Positions 8,948 through 18,574 of a stretch of DNA of 20,000 bases are shown piece after piece (position 1 is the stretch's first letter; each line of letters begins with the position of its first letter). Source of the stretch: Chrysomallon squamiferum (lineage: Eukaryota > Mollusca > Gastropoda > Neomphalida > Peltospiridae). A program made the translations under genes and the position numbers. Location: contig CM022674.1 of assembly GCA_012295275.1 (NCBI GenBank), forward strand, positions 3,018,242-3,038,241, read 5' to 3'. A model generated the notes under the pieces. It ran no database searches, was not told the origin of the DNA, and saw only the letters and a list, made by a program, of their open reading frames with translations.

Positions 8948-9600
8948 AAGTGCAGTTGTTGTTTACTTTGAAGTAGTGGCCGAATCACACTTACTTGTAC
9001 TATTACTTTGACGGTGGAGATACTGAAATTTCAATAACATATTTTGTCACTTACGAATAATAATCAAAATGGACGTAACTAGTTGAAGGACTGCACAGAG
9101 AGACTGAAAACTGTGCACTGCGTTTGAAATGCTGCATTGTGTTTAGTTCGAAAACACGCGTAAAATTAATTTGGCCGAAGAATGAAAATGGATTTAAGTA
9201 GCCTGTAAAGTGTATTGTGACGCTATGGACAGTGCTTAAAATGCAATCTTCTTTTTTTTTGTCTTCTACATAGTCCATAAACATGCATCAAAACGGAGCA
9301 TTGTCCTGAAAATGTAAGGTAGTTAAATCGTAAATCATGTCCAGAGTTAATTTCCAGTCACTTTGTGGATATCAGTGAGGTACAAGAGATGTGACAAATG
9401 TTGTGGTGGTTGCTACTTGAAGATGGGTGTCGTTTGTGAGTAGCTTACACAGAAGTCACACAATCCATTCTCGGATAGAGAAAAATCAGAATATTCTTCA
9501 GACGCATGACGATATTAATAGACGAAAAAACACCAGAATAGATAGTGTTTGTGAAAGTCTATAAATTTACTACAGGAAAAAAACCCTGGGAACCTACGTC
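8948..9600. other. Unique non-coding stretch
   Basis: No coding frame of credible composition. A TATA-like TATAAAT lies at 9560-9566 upstream of the splice-like exon at 9631. Nothing else was recognised. Confidence 0.45.
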
Positions 9601-9630
9601 TTAGCGTCACTGTTCATTTCTCACTGGCAG

Positions 9631-9660
9631 GATGTCCGATCGCCTGCACAAACTAGATAG
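9631..9660 (+). other. Candidate 30-nt exon with strong splice sites
   Basis: A pyrimidine-rich stretch ending TTTCTCACTGGCAG (9617-9630) is a good 3' splice site. Thirty bases later TAG|GTAAGT (9658-9666) is an almost ideal 5' splice site. Between them ATG 9632 opens MSDRLHKLD, leaving two bases of a split codon. Spliced to the acceptor at 18542, that frame would stop at 18571-18573, so it would be an upstream ORF and not part of the receptor. It could also be a first exon ending at the same donor with its start further upstream. This rests on splice-signal reading alone. Confidence 0.25.
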
Positions 9661-9666
9661 GTAAGT

Positions 9667-10180
9667 AGTCTAGAATTAAGCGAAACAAAAAAAAAATGAG
9701 GAAAAAAATGTCTGTGAAGTATATGAAATAGTTTTTGTGGTCGAGTTGTGTAAAATTTGTGTGTACGAAGTCTGGACTTGATGAGCAAAGTTTCTATCAG
9801 AAAAAAAAAATCCTGATTGTAAAGGGTCATTAAAACCAGTACACGACAGATTGTTTTTTTTTTCTCTCGTGGTTTAAAGGCTTCGGAAATGCACACACTG
9901 ACGTAAAGACGTTGCAGTCCTCTGATAATAAACAAAACGTTCAGAATGAAAAAACGAAATGTTTTTTTCTCTAATTATACGCATTTAATCCACGTGTAGC
10001 TTCAGATTACCTGATGTCGGATAATGCCAAAAGACGATTATAGATAACGAGAAAAAGCAACCCGCATTCGTTATTCTTTGTTTATTAGCAGGGAGAGATC
10101 GTTAACATGCACCCTCTCACAGGTGGGAACACTTTTGTCAGAGTTATTTTGTGAACTTGTTAACGGGCGGTAACTGGAAT
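9667..10180. other. Unique non-coding stretch
   Basis: No gene recognised. A minus-strand open frame at 9621-9935 has no family resemblance. Confidence 0.45.
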
Positions 10181-10193
10181 GGGAAATAAGCCA

Positions 10194-10324
10194 AGATAAG
10201 ACGCAAGGATACTGACCTCTGACATCAGAGGTCAGCTGACGTTCTCAGTGGTCTAAAATGCTTACTGTTTCTCTGACGCTGAGCGATGTAATAACAATAG
10301 CTGTTGTCACAGCTGTTACGTCAC
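10194..10324. promoter_or_regulatory. Cluster of palindromic and response-element-like sites
   Basis: A GATA-type site AGATAAG (10194-10200) precedes an 11-bp-arm inverted repeat, CTGACCTCTGA and TCAGAGGTCAG around a 2-base centre (10212-10235). This places nuclear-receptor half sites TGACCT and AGGTCA as an everted pair 10 bases apart. It overlaps a second perfect palindrome GTCAGCTGAC (10231-10240) with an E-box CAGCTG. Then come two adjacent direct repeats AGCTGTTGTCAC (10299-10310) and AGCTGTTACGTCAC (10311-10324), the latter holding a CRE-like TTACGTCA (10316-10323). The sites are visible; enhancer function is inference. Confidence 0.35.
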
Positions 10325-11220
10325 TAAACTACTTTAACTGTAAATTGCAGATGTTTTTTGGCTACTCTCGTGGGTGAAACAAAAGAATTATTATTGCATT
10401 AGACGACACGTTAAGACCATTTCTTTTGTACACATTTTTTTTTTTTTTATACGCTAGAATTACAGTTTCATTTCCCAATGCTTCTCTCTGCTTCCAAACA
10501 TTACGTAACATTTCTGAAACCTTTGATAATCACAGAAACATTAGAGTAGCCGTGTTACACCAGAACAATTATTTTCATTATCTAAGCCGCTGTTGTGCAA
10601 TATTCATCACATATTCTACTCCGAGCTCAAATACCTCTCTCGTGAACGTAATTCCAGGCGTTCAGAACATTTATAGATCTTTTTATTTGATTTTTTTTTT
10701 TTTTTTTTTTTATATTTCTTTTTACGTTTATTTCCTCAATATCAACAACATCAATATTAGAAGCTGGATTTTATATTAAATATCAGTATTGCATTGTTTT
10801 CATTCATCAGCATTTTTATTTATTTTATTAAATGGAAAATGGAAGTGTGAGTGAGTGTATGTTGTATAGGACAGGTGCATAAGGACACTTAATGGGTTAG
10901 CCAGTGAAAGATGCCCTTTTTTTTTTTTTAATTACTGGTACCGAAATCGCATTGGCGATAATTCAGACCTTTTTAGATTTTCTCGTTTCGCTGATAGAAA
11001 AACGAGGTGGTCTAAGTGGAACTGGATAAACAGGCTTTCAGTGACCACAGACGTAAATCAAATATGTGTCCAGAGGTTCTAACGCAGATTTGATTTCGTT
11101 TTTATCGGTCGACTCGTTGATGGAGCTGTAATGAAAAGATCTTGTCGCGATGGACCAAAGCAATGAATGGAGCTTTGAAATTAGTGTAGAAACGTAAGTA
11201 AGTGACGTCCTATATTTACT
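10325..11220. other. Unique AT-rich non-coding stretch with T runs
   Basis: T runs lie at about 10435-10448, 10691-10711 and 10918-10930. No gene was recognised. A short ATG-opened segment ending in a GTAAGT donor-like sequence is at 11150-11199 (see findings). Confidence 0.45.
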
Positions 11221-11228
11221 TATGACTT

Positions 11229-11270
11229 TGATGATGATGATGATGATGATGATGACGATGATGTTGATGA
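11229..11270. repeat. (GAT)n microsatellite
   Basis: GAT units, perfect at first and then interrupted by GAC and GTT. Confidence 0.85.
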
Positions 11271-11324
11271 TTTATTAATTTCTGGTTGTTTTGTTATTAT
11301 ATTTTTCCAAACTCTTGTTTCCGG

Positions 11325-11463
<139 letters not shown>

Positions 11464-11525
11464 ATTCATTCTTTCTCTCTATCCCTCACTCTTTCTTTCT
11501 CTGTTATTCTCTCTTTGTCTCTCTG

Positions 11526-12295
11526 AACGCATAAAAAAAAACTATAAGAAGGTAGCTAGCCAACAATTTCAATATAAATTTTGCTAGTAACGTAAGATTA
11601 TTCCAAAACAGGTTTGCATCATCGTAAAATTGTATTCTCAATCGCAGTTTCGCGTGATATTAAATAAACAATATTTTCGAGATAACAGAGATTTTACACA
11701 AAAAAAACAACAAAACAACATCTCACAAAACTTTGAAATAAGAAGAAAACTAAATACAGGCTTTAGAATTCGACTGAAATAATTTCCACGCTGTTTAAAC
11801 AAAATGTAAAGCTCAGCTCCTTGTATAAACAAACAAAATGTTTTAAAGCTTTATAACAATATTGTCTTAACGGTGGCGCGGTTGAAAAGTAATATATCAC
11901 AGAGCCAAATGCAACGTTTATTTAAGTGGCAATTTTGTCGATCTTAAATAAATCAGACTGTCATTTTGTAATACGCAGACAAATATATCATTTCAAGGCT
12001 TGAGTGTATGTTACTGTCGTATCCACACTGATTCCTATTTAACAACCGCTACACAACAAACGTTGGCAATTCTTAACAATAAATTAAATCGCCACGTTAT
12101 TAGTTGTTCGCTAGGGTCAATGAAAACGTGGACTGTATTTCAAATGTATTAGTTGTTTGTTTTGTTGATTATTATTTATTATTTTTTTTCCACTGATTAC
12201 GGCATTATTTGTCCAGCTTGTTTTTCTATGCTGGAAATGAAATCATTTTGTGATAATAACAAATGTTTGTTATTCCTGTTTGAATATTTCAGTTT
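11526..12295. other. Unique AT-rich non-coding stretch
   Basis: No gene, RNA or long repeat recognised on either strand. Confidence 0.5.
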
Positions 12296-12299
12296 GCTC

Positions 12300-12373
<74 letters not shown>

Positions 12374-12389
12374 CTTGTCTCTTTGTCTC
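12296..12389. repeat. (CT)30 microsatellite with degraded ends
   Basis: The pure run is 12309-12368. CTGT and CTTTGTCT interruptions flank it. Confidence 0.95.
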
Positions 12390-12499
12390 GAGAACGGATG
12401 TGTATAAGACAAAAGTAAAAAAGAAACATCACAGTTCGAATTACGTCAATACTTTCTTTCTGCAGTTTTTTGCTTTCCTTGATTTAAAATGACAAATTA

Positions 12500-12645
12500 T
12501 TTTCCTTCTGGTTTCCTTCTTTTCTTTCTTTCTGGTTTTTCTTCTTCTTTTTTTTTTTTTTTTAATTTTTTCGCTTTCTTTTATTTCCTCCTTTTTACAA
12601 AACTTAAACAAAATAAAAAACAAAAAACAAAAAAAATAAAAATTC
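12500..12645. repeat. Polypyrimidine tract followed by A-rich tract
   Basis: A C/T-only-like stretch (about 12500-12597, with a T run near 12547-12563) is followed directly by an A-rich stretch (about 12598-12645). The two are roughly complementary and could pair as an imperfect hairpin. Confidence 0.7.
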
Positions 12646-12761
12646 CTTCAGCTTCATCATGAACATCTCAACAAACAAAGAACGGAACTTTCCTGGTTTA
12701 CAATAAAACCGGCACACACACAAAAAAAACCCTCCAAAAACTCTTTATCTTAGAACGCTCG

Positions 12762-13210
12762 CTGATTGGCTGAATTTTCTTCGTGCCGTAACCCGTTTTC
12801 AATTAGCAAGGTCTCTCTTGGTCACTTGTGATCTAATTCACCCTTCTGAATTATTTTTATGAATGACAAAACGTGCGAGCTTTCAAAGGTTTCGTCTGGC
12901 CACCGAGAGGCCAGATTTAAATTATGTTTCACGGGCGGGAATAATTGGACGAAGACGCTGCAACATCGCTCATTAGTTTGTTCAACACTTGCGCGCGCGT
13001 GCAAGGCGGAAATCTCGAGGGGGTGTGTGTGTAAAATAAAAACGTATTACTTTTGTCTATGACGTCATCAGCGTGTCGCGTAATTGTCATCGCCGTTCAG
13101 AGAAGCAGGTTCGGTGAAGTGATTACACTTGAAGAAAAAAACATAACGAGCAATATTAATAACGTTTCGTAGAGCGCGGGTACTCGAAAGAACGAGTGTG
13201 ACGTCATCAA
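12762..13210. promoter_or_regulatory. CpG-richer promoter-like block: CCAAT box, GC box, two CREs
   Basis: This block departs from the AT-rich surroundings and is rich in CpG (for example GCGCGCGTGC near 12990-13000). It contains an inverted CCAAT box CTGATTGGCT (12762-12771), a 7-bp-stem hairpin TCTGGCC/GGCCAGA (12895-12901 and 12909-12915), a GC box/E2F-like GGGCGGGAA (12933-12941), and two perfect cAMP-response elements TGACGTCA (13060-13067 and 13199-13206), both extended as TGACGTCATCA. There is no obvious TATA box. The combination suits a housekeeping- or neuron-type promoter or enhancer. Which gene and direction it would serve is unknown; the receptor at 18.6 kb is the only candidate in the window. 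Confidence 0.4.
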
Positions 13211-13710
13211 TTATCCGAGTCTGTTTGAAGTTATTTCGTGAATGACCTTGGTAGTGAAGAATTATAATGACAAGTTTTCGTCGTTTCTTTTCATTGTCTT
13301 TTTATTTTTATATATTTATTATTATTTTTTTTATTTTTTTATTTTTTTTTTGGAATTCGTAGTTCTTTGAAAGCAAAAAATATGTCTTCTGTATTTTTCT
13401 CATCCCATTTCGACTGCGCAACAACGTTCCTTCCTGCGCAACGTTCGTATACAAAACGTAAGCACAAACGAGACGACTAAATGCGAAATGTCCCGAAGCA
13501 GAAATGCGCGTGCTCCTGGCGGTTTCTTTGAAATATCTTTATTTGATGAGCTCTCGTGTCAAACATAAAAAGTTCGCGCATGATGTGGAGAAGAAAGTCG
13601 CTGGCAATTAGAAGAATCTTGTTAACCGAGTTCGGTCTAATCAGAAATCCTGCGCAGAATAAAATATGAAATATTCCGCGACAGGTAGCCTTGTGCCATA
13701 AAGGTTTGTT
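13211..13710. other. Mostly unique sequence flanking the promoter-like block
   Basis: An AT-rich T-run patch (about 13292-13352) is followed by 330 bases of non-repetitive sequence with several CpGs. A moderate donor-like CAG|GTAGCC lies at 13682-13690. No coding frame supports it. Confidence 0.4.
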
Positions 13711-13720
13711 GTGTGTGTAT

Positions 13721-13786
13721 GGATAGATGGATGGATGGATGGATGGAGAGATGGATGGAGAGATGGATAGAGAGATGGAGGGATGA
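13721..13786. repeat. (GGAT)/(GAGA) tetranucleotide tract
   Basis: GGAT units alternate with GGAGAGAT blocks that recur about every 16 bases. Confidence 0.85.
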
Positions 13787-13853
13787 ATACATGATTGTAT
13801 GTTCGTATTTACGTATGTACCTATCTATATATATTTACGAATACATTTATACA

Positions 13854-13856
<3 letters not shown>

Positions 13857-13904
<48 letters not shown>
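13857..13904. repeat. (AT)24 microsatellite
   Basis: A pure 48-base AT run, fully self-complementary and a likely cruciform or DNA-unwinding site. Confidence 0.95.
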
Positions 13905-13912
<8 letters not shown>

Positions 13913-14016
13913 ATATATGGATATATTTATATATGCATATATGTGTGTGTATGTAAGTATGTTTATATGTGTACGTTTGTTTTTATATGCGTATATGTCT
14001 ATATACGTTCATTCAC
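13905..14016. repeat. (TATG)/(TATA)n degraded tract
   Basis: TATG, TATA and TGTG units with frequent single changes continue from the AT run. Confidence 0.7.
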
Positions 14017-14330
14017 ATATGTTATGCTTTTACAAATGGCATTTTTATTCAGATCTCAACTATGATTATTTATGTTGTTATTGATATATTACAGTTACGA
14101 AAATCTGTAACCTATGACCTCCAGTTTTCTAAATTCCTTGCTCTGCTTTATATTACTTTGATGTCTAAAACGTAAAACCCACAAATCTTATTTGATGAGT
14201 TATATAATCTTTGTTATCGACCAAATTCCAGTTGTGCACTGCTTTCTCCATCATCTATTTTCATTATCTTTCTATCTGTTTTGGTTCTCTCTTTCTTGTC
14301 ATCTCTTTATTTCTCTATATTTTCTCTCAT

Positions 14331-14357
14331 TCTCTGTACTCTCTCTCTCTCTCTCTC

Positions 14358-14450
<93 letters not shown>

Positions 14451-14477
14451 TCTGTATCTCCATATCTCTCTTCTCTT

Positions 14478-14554
<77 letters not shown>

Positions 14555-14579
14555 CTCTCTGTATCTCCATATCTCTCTT

Positions 14580-14677
<98 letters not shown>

Positions 14678-14680
14678 ACT
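14331..14680. repeat. Nested (CT)n complex with duplicated 107-bp unit
   Basis: Three pure CT runs (14362-14437, 38 units; 14483-14536, 27 units; 14585-14672, 44 units) are separated by an almost identical non-CT block containing CTGTATCTCCATATCTCTCT. The landmark GTATCTCCAT lies at 14454 and again at 14561, an offset of 107. A smaller copy pair of TCTCTGTACT lies at 14331 and 14354. The array therefore grew by both slippage and segmental duplication. Confidence 0.9.
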
Positions 14681-15297
14681 CAAACATATTTCTCTTATAG
14701 ATCGGTACCGTCAGATAACTGTAGAATTATTTCTTTTAATGCTTTTGTCCTCTTTATTTCCTCTCCAAACAGGCGCCGTCTATTGGAAAGACGTATATAT
14801 ATAAAATTTTTTTAATAAACTTACATTTGACGACGATGAAGATAAATCGAAAGACTCGCTGCTGTTGAAGTTTTAATTAGAATTTAGAGTGATGAAACGC
14901 TAACAGATCATTCCCGGGTCTTAAATTTACGATGCATCTGTTTCTGTGCGCCTTTCCGACACGATGAAAATAACCCAGCGCATTTCCTTTGCATGCAGAT
15001 CTACTTAATATTTGTCATATAGTTTTCTCATTTTTGAGAAATCACCGGCATCGAGACGTTTCGCTTTTTGACGGAATCTTTTTGAAGCTGTCGTTTCGAG
15101 TTTTTTTTTGAAAGTCATGCCTCTGCTTGCTGATATTGGATTTAAATGAAATGTTTGACAGGTGGTTCAAGTTTTTTTAATTTCTTTTTACCAAAAAAAA
15201 AAAAAAAATATTAATTGTTCTTGACATATCTTTCTTTTCAAGTGGGAAGGAAAAAGATAGGTTTTTGGCAGGCGATGTGTGCATGTTTGGGTTTTGC
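14681..15297. other. Unique AT-rich non-coding stretch
   Basis: Nothing recognised apart from an A run at about 15194-15208. Confidence 0.5.
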
Positions 15298-15404
15298 TTT
15301 ATTTATTTATTTGTTTGTTTGTTTGTTTGTTTGTTTGTTTGTTTGTTTGTTTGTTTGTTTGTTTGTTTGTTTATTTATTTATTTAGTTAGTTAGTTAGGT
15401 AGTT
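15298..15404. repeat. (TTTA)-(GTTT)15-(ATTT)-(TTAG) compound microsatellite
   Basis: TTTA units lead into a pure (GTTT)15 run (15313-15372), then ATTT units, then TTAG units. The same four-base period is kept throughout while one base of the unit changes block by block. Confidence 0.9.
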
Positions 15405-16730
15405 ATTATTATTGTATATATCATTTTTTTTTTTTATTTATTTTTTATTTTTTTTAGGGTATGGGAATATTAAGACTCTATTTGTCTTTTTTTATTTATT
15501 TTTTTTTTCCCGAAAAGTTTATATAATCTTACATTATTATTAAATATTATTCAGTTGATATGATTTGGACACCACACCACAGAAATTGTGTCTGGAAATT
15601 GTTGTTTTTAAGTTTCACTTACCTATTACGTAATCTTAATTTAATTCTAGATCTGATTTAGCAGACACTACTTCGATATCTGGGTAATTTTAATCCAAAC
15701 TATAAATACTGGAAATTATTTGAATTTAAATACATTAAGACCAGACGTAATAACTGAATAACTGTAAATTAATGTGAATAACTGGATACTTTACTGTTAA
15801 TAAACGTTCTGTTCTGTCTTCGTGAACCGCTGGAATTAACCTAAACAAATATCAGTGGAAACTTCTTAAGATACAACAGATCTTCTAACCAAAACGTTAA
15901 CGAATATGAATAATTTGATATTCATTCTTTGATGATACGGAAATTTCATTTCAGCGTCACTCCAAACACTAAGCAGATATTGGTAGAAATCGTCAAATGC
16001 TAATACAACCTAGTTTAGGACATATCTTTTGCGCTTCGTGTTTTAAATTTACGTGATCAGTTCAGTAGATTTGCTTTGATATTGTTGATATTTTTCTTTT
16101 AATCTTGCAATAGCAAATGCAGATATTTTTATTTTTATTTTTTTTATATATAATTTTTTTTTTTTGTGTAGGACCTGCATGTAGTGGCTTAAATTTAAGC
16201 TGATAATAATAATAATAATAAAAAAAAAAAAATAATAATTCAATTTTCCTTTGATACGTTCGAAAGCTGAGTTATCCCAAATCCAAACAAACATGTGCAA
16301 AGATGTAAATAGTTACGGAAAGGGATATTACGGTTCGATTTCAACTTGAGATGAACCACTGATTAGATATGCTTTAATATCACGTAAACTGTTTGAACAC
16401 TGGTTCTGCCCATGCTAAATAAATATCAAAACTGTGATAACGCAGATATTAGCCGTGCATCTGTTTAAACCCAGATAATGAACAAATATTTATTCTTGCG
16501 TTAGAAAGTAAATATCTAGAACCTCTTCTTTTTTCATTTTCTCATTTTTTTTTTTTTTAACTTTTTAATATTTTAAATATATATATATATATTTTTATGT
16601 TTACTGTAATTTTCTTCTTCTTCTTGTTAGTTTTTGTCTTTGTTTTCTTTTGTTCATGTTCGTCACAATCCGCTGATATAAAGGCAAATATTAATATTAA
16701 ATTTATCTTTCAAGTACCCACGCACTCTCA
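15405..16730. other. Unique AT-rich non-coding stretch with T/A runs
   Basis: T-rich patches (15424-15458, 15487-15509, 16127-16164, 16538-16560), an AAT/A patch (16204-16236) and a short AT run (16577-16592). No gene or RNA recognised. Confidence 0.5.
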
Positions 16731-16734
16731 ATAA

Positions 16735-16910
16735 ATATTTGCACGCAGATACACAAACATGCACACATAAACACACTCAGCAAATACACACCTACAGATT
16801 TCACAAATTCGTCACAGCATGAATAAACATACTTGAAGATGCACAAAAAATTAAACATGCACATTATCACGTCACTGCATGCTCACATACACAAAATATA
16901 TCTACACTTA
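16735..16910. repeat. Degraded CA-rich tract
   Basis: CACA, ACACAT and CATGCACA pieces recur loosely, suggesting an old, mutated (CA)n or CATA-type repeat. Confidence 0.45.
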
Positions 16911-16949
16911 GCATGAACGTCATATCATATTTTACACCAACTCATAACC

Positions 16950-17035
16950 AATACAAAATAAATAAATAAATAAAAATTTAAACAAAAAACAAAAAATAAA
17001 AAAATAAACAAATATAAAAAATAAAAATAAAACGC
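16950..17035. repeat. A-rich (AAAT/AAAC)n tract
   Basis: AAAT units followed by A runs split by single T or C. Confidence 0.75.
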
Positions 17036-17672
17036 AGTAAAGTGAATAATCCTTTCTGTTAATTTATTGCTAACAAAAATTTATTTTTATTTTTCTTTAT
17101 TTTTATTTTATCTGTAAACAGATACAAAAAAAACAACAACACCCAGCCAATTACTTCAGTTTACGTGACAAAAGTCATTTCTACTCGGCTCGAATATTGT
17201 TAATGTCCACGCTTCCTTTCCAGCAAATTAAATACAATAAAATCAAAATGTCAATCTGAACTGAAACGTCGCCAGCAAAAATTTAACCTTTCTTCTTCGT
17301 AATTAAACAACATAGATGAATCACATGCAAAATTCTTTTATTTTTTTTCCTGTTTATTGTGTAACGCATAAATAAAACAATACAACACTGCATTAGACAT
17401 AGAGGGAAGGACAAGAATCATAGTTCTCGTTGTTGTTGCGTTGTTTCTAATCTCATCGTACTTTGCGCTAAATACAGGTTTTCAAAATTTGGATATAAAA
17501 CAAAGATATTCACAGAGAAAGAAAGCAAAGATAAATGAGGTCTTAAATAATTTGCATATCCAAAATTCCCGGTTCGTTATCATTTTGGGTCCAGTGTCAG
17601 AATTGCTCAATGTAGATTTTGTAAAATTAAAAAAACAAACAAATATGAGGTCTTATACAAACATAAGTATTT
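17036..17672. other. Unique AT-rich non-coding stretch
   Basis: No gene recognised. A + frame open at 17441-17896 runs into the CATA repeat and has no family resemblance. Confidence 0.5.
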
Positions 17673-17893
17673 ATGTACATACGTACATACCTACTTACGT
17701 AATATACATATATGCATACATATATTCATTCACACATACATTATATACACACATGTGTACATACATACATGCATACATACATACATACATACATACAAAC
17801 ATACATACACACGTGCATACACACGTACGTACGTACTTTCTCCTGTGTATTTCTGTCTGTCTCTCTCCATCTCTCTCAGTCTGTATCTTTGTC
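17673..17893. repeat. (CATA)/(CGTA)n field followed by CT-rich tail
   Basis: TACA, CATA and CGTA units (17673-17836), best preserved at about 17757-17813, followed by TCTG and CTCT units to about 17893. Confidence 0.85.
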
Positions 17894-18158
17894 TAATATT
17901 TAAAATAAACGAATATAAAACCACTTTTGCGGTATTCACTGTCAATCAAGCTTTTGTTTTCGACTATTCACTTGCAACATATTCAGTTGTTAACCTTTTA
18001 TTAGTTTAAGATAAGTTACTAACGAAATTATTCTCGTGCCGTTATACAGTCCTTTATGCTTGGAATTGTGTACACTGTCGTAATGGCTAAAACTGGCTTT
18101 TGCGAAAAGATCTAAATATTTATAATAAAACTAACAACAAAAACAACCAGGTGAGCAG
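17894..18158. other. Unique spacer ending in a donor-like CAG|GTGAGC
   Basis: Non-repetitive AT-rich sequence. At 18148-18156 CAG|GTGAGC is a strong 5' splice-site match. Paired with the acceptor at 18542 it would define a 392-base intron, but no other evidence marks the upstream sequence as an exon. Confidence 0.3.
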
Positions 18159-18222
18159 CAACAACAACACCAACAACAACGATAGTAATACTACTACTAC
18201 TACTACTACTACTATTACTACT
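18159..18222. repeat. (AAC)n and (ACT)n microsatellites
   Basis: AAC units (18159-18180) are followed by ACT units (18190-18222). Confidence 0.85.
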
Positions 18223-18354
18223 TTTACTAAAATATTTGAATATTTATAATAATACTAACAATACTAACAATAATAATAATTTAATGTTAATAAAAAAGAA
18301 ATCTGTTTAAATAATGTTTTTTTTGTTATTATAGCAATGCTATTTTTCTCTGTG

Positions 18355-18457
18355 ATTATTATTGTTATTATTATTATTATTATTATTACTATTATTATTA
18401 TTATTATTAATATTATTATTGCTGTTGTTGTTGTTGTGGTTGTTGTTCTTGCTGTTA

Positions 18458-18490
<33 letters not shown>

Positions 18491-18500
18491 CATCATTATT
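18355..18500. repeat. (ATT)n-(GTT)n-(TTA)n compound tract in the likely 5'-UTR intron
   Basis: ATT units (18355-18420), GTT units with changes (18421-18458), then TTA units (18459-18500). The tract stops about 40 bases before the receptor exon's splice acceptor. All-Leu and all-Ile frames across it are artefacts. Confidence 0.9.
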
Positions 18501-18520
18501 GGCAGATGTTGAAGTTGATA

Positions 18521-18542
18521 TTACTGTTAACTTTCGTTTCAG
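18521..18542 (+). other. 3' splice acceptor of the receptor exon (predicted)
   Basis: TTACTGTTAAC offers a branch-point-like TTAAC, followed by CTTTCGTTTCAG ending at 18542. The composition shifts from ATT repeat to exon-like sequence immediately afterwards. Every frame entering the exon here meets a stop before codon 1 of the receptor (TAG 18564, TAG 18571, TGA 18587; TGA 18604 in the receptor frame), so this would be an acceptor for a 5'-UTR intron. Confidence 0.5.
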
Positions 18543-18574
18543 ACCATCGGACACATCTGGTGCTAGAGCTTAGT

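Noticed and set aside
9560-9566. TATA box TATAAAT upstream of the candidate small exon
   Set aside because: In AT-rich DNA such a match is frequent, and no initiator lies at the expected distance near 9590.
1946-10204. Shared 11-mer AGATAAGACGC at 1946 and 10194
   Set aside because: Repeated 11-mers are expected many times by chance in 20 kb, and the flanks do not match.
12859-13062. 67-codon + frame and a 60-codon minus frame in the CpG-richer block
   Set aside because: Openness is explained by higher GC; neither resembles a family, and the block is better read as regulatory DNA.
14192-14815. 207-codon Ser-Leu frame and similar Leu-Ser or Arg-Glu frames at 6.5, 11.3 and 12.3 kb
   Set aside because: Translations of CT or AG dinucleotide tracts.
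16328-16345. tRNA B-box-like GGTTCGATTTC
   Set aside because: No A box or foldable acceptor stem at tRNA spacing upstream.
17441-17896. 151-codon + frame ending in Tyr/His/Thr repeats
   Set aside because: Two thirds of it is the CATA/CGTA repeat field; the first third is AT-rich with no recognisable domain.
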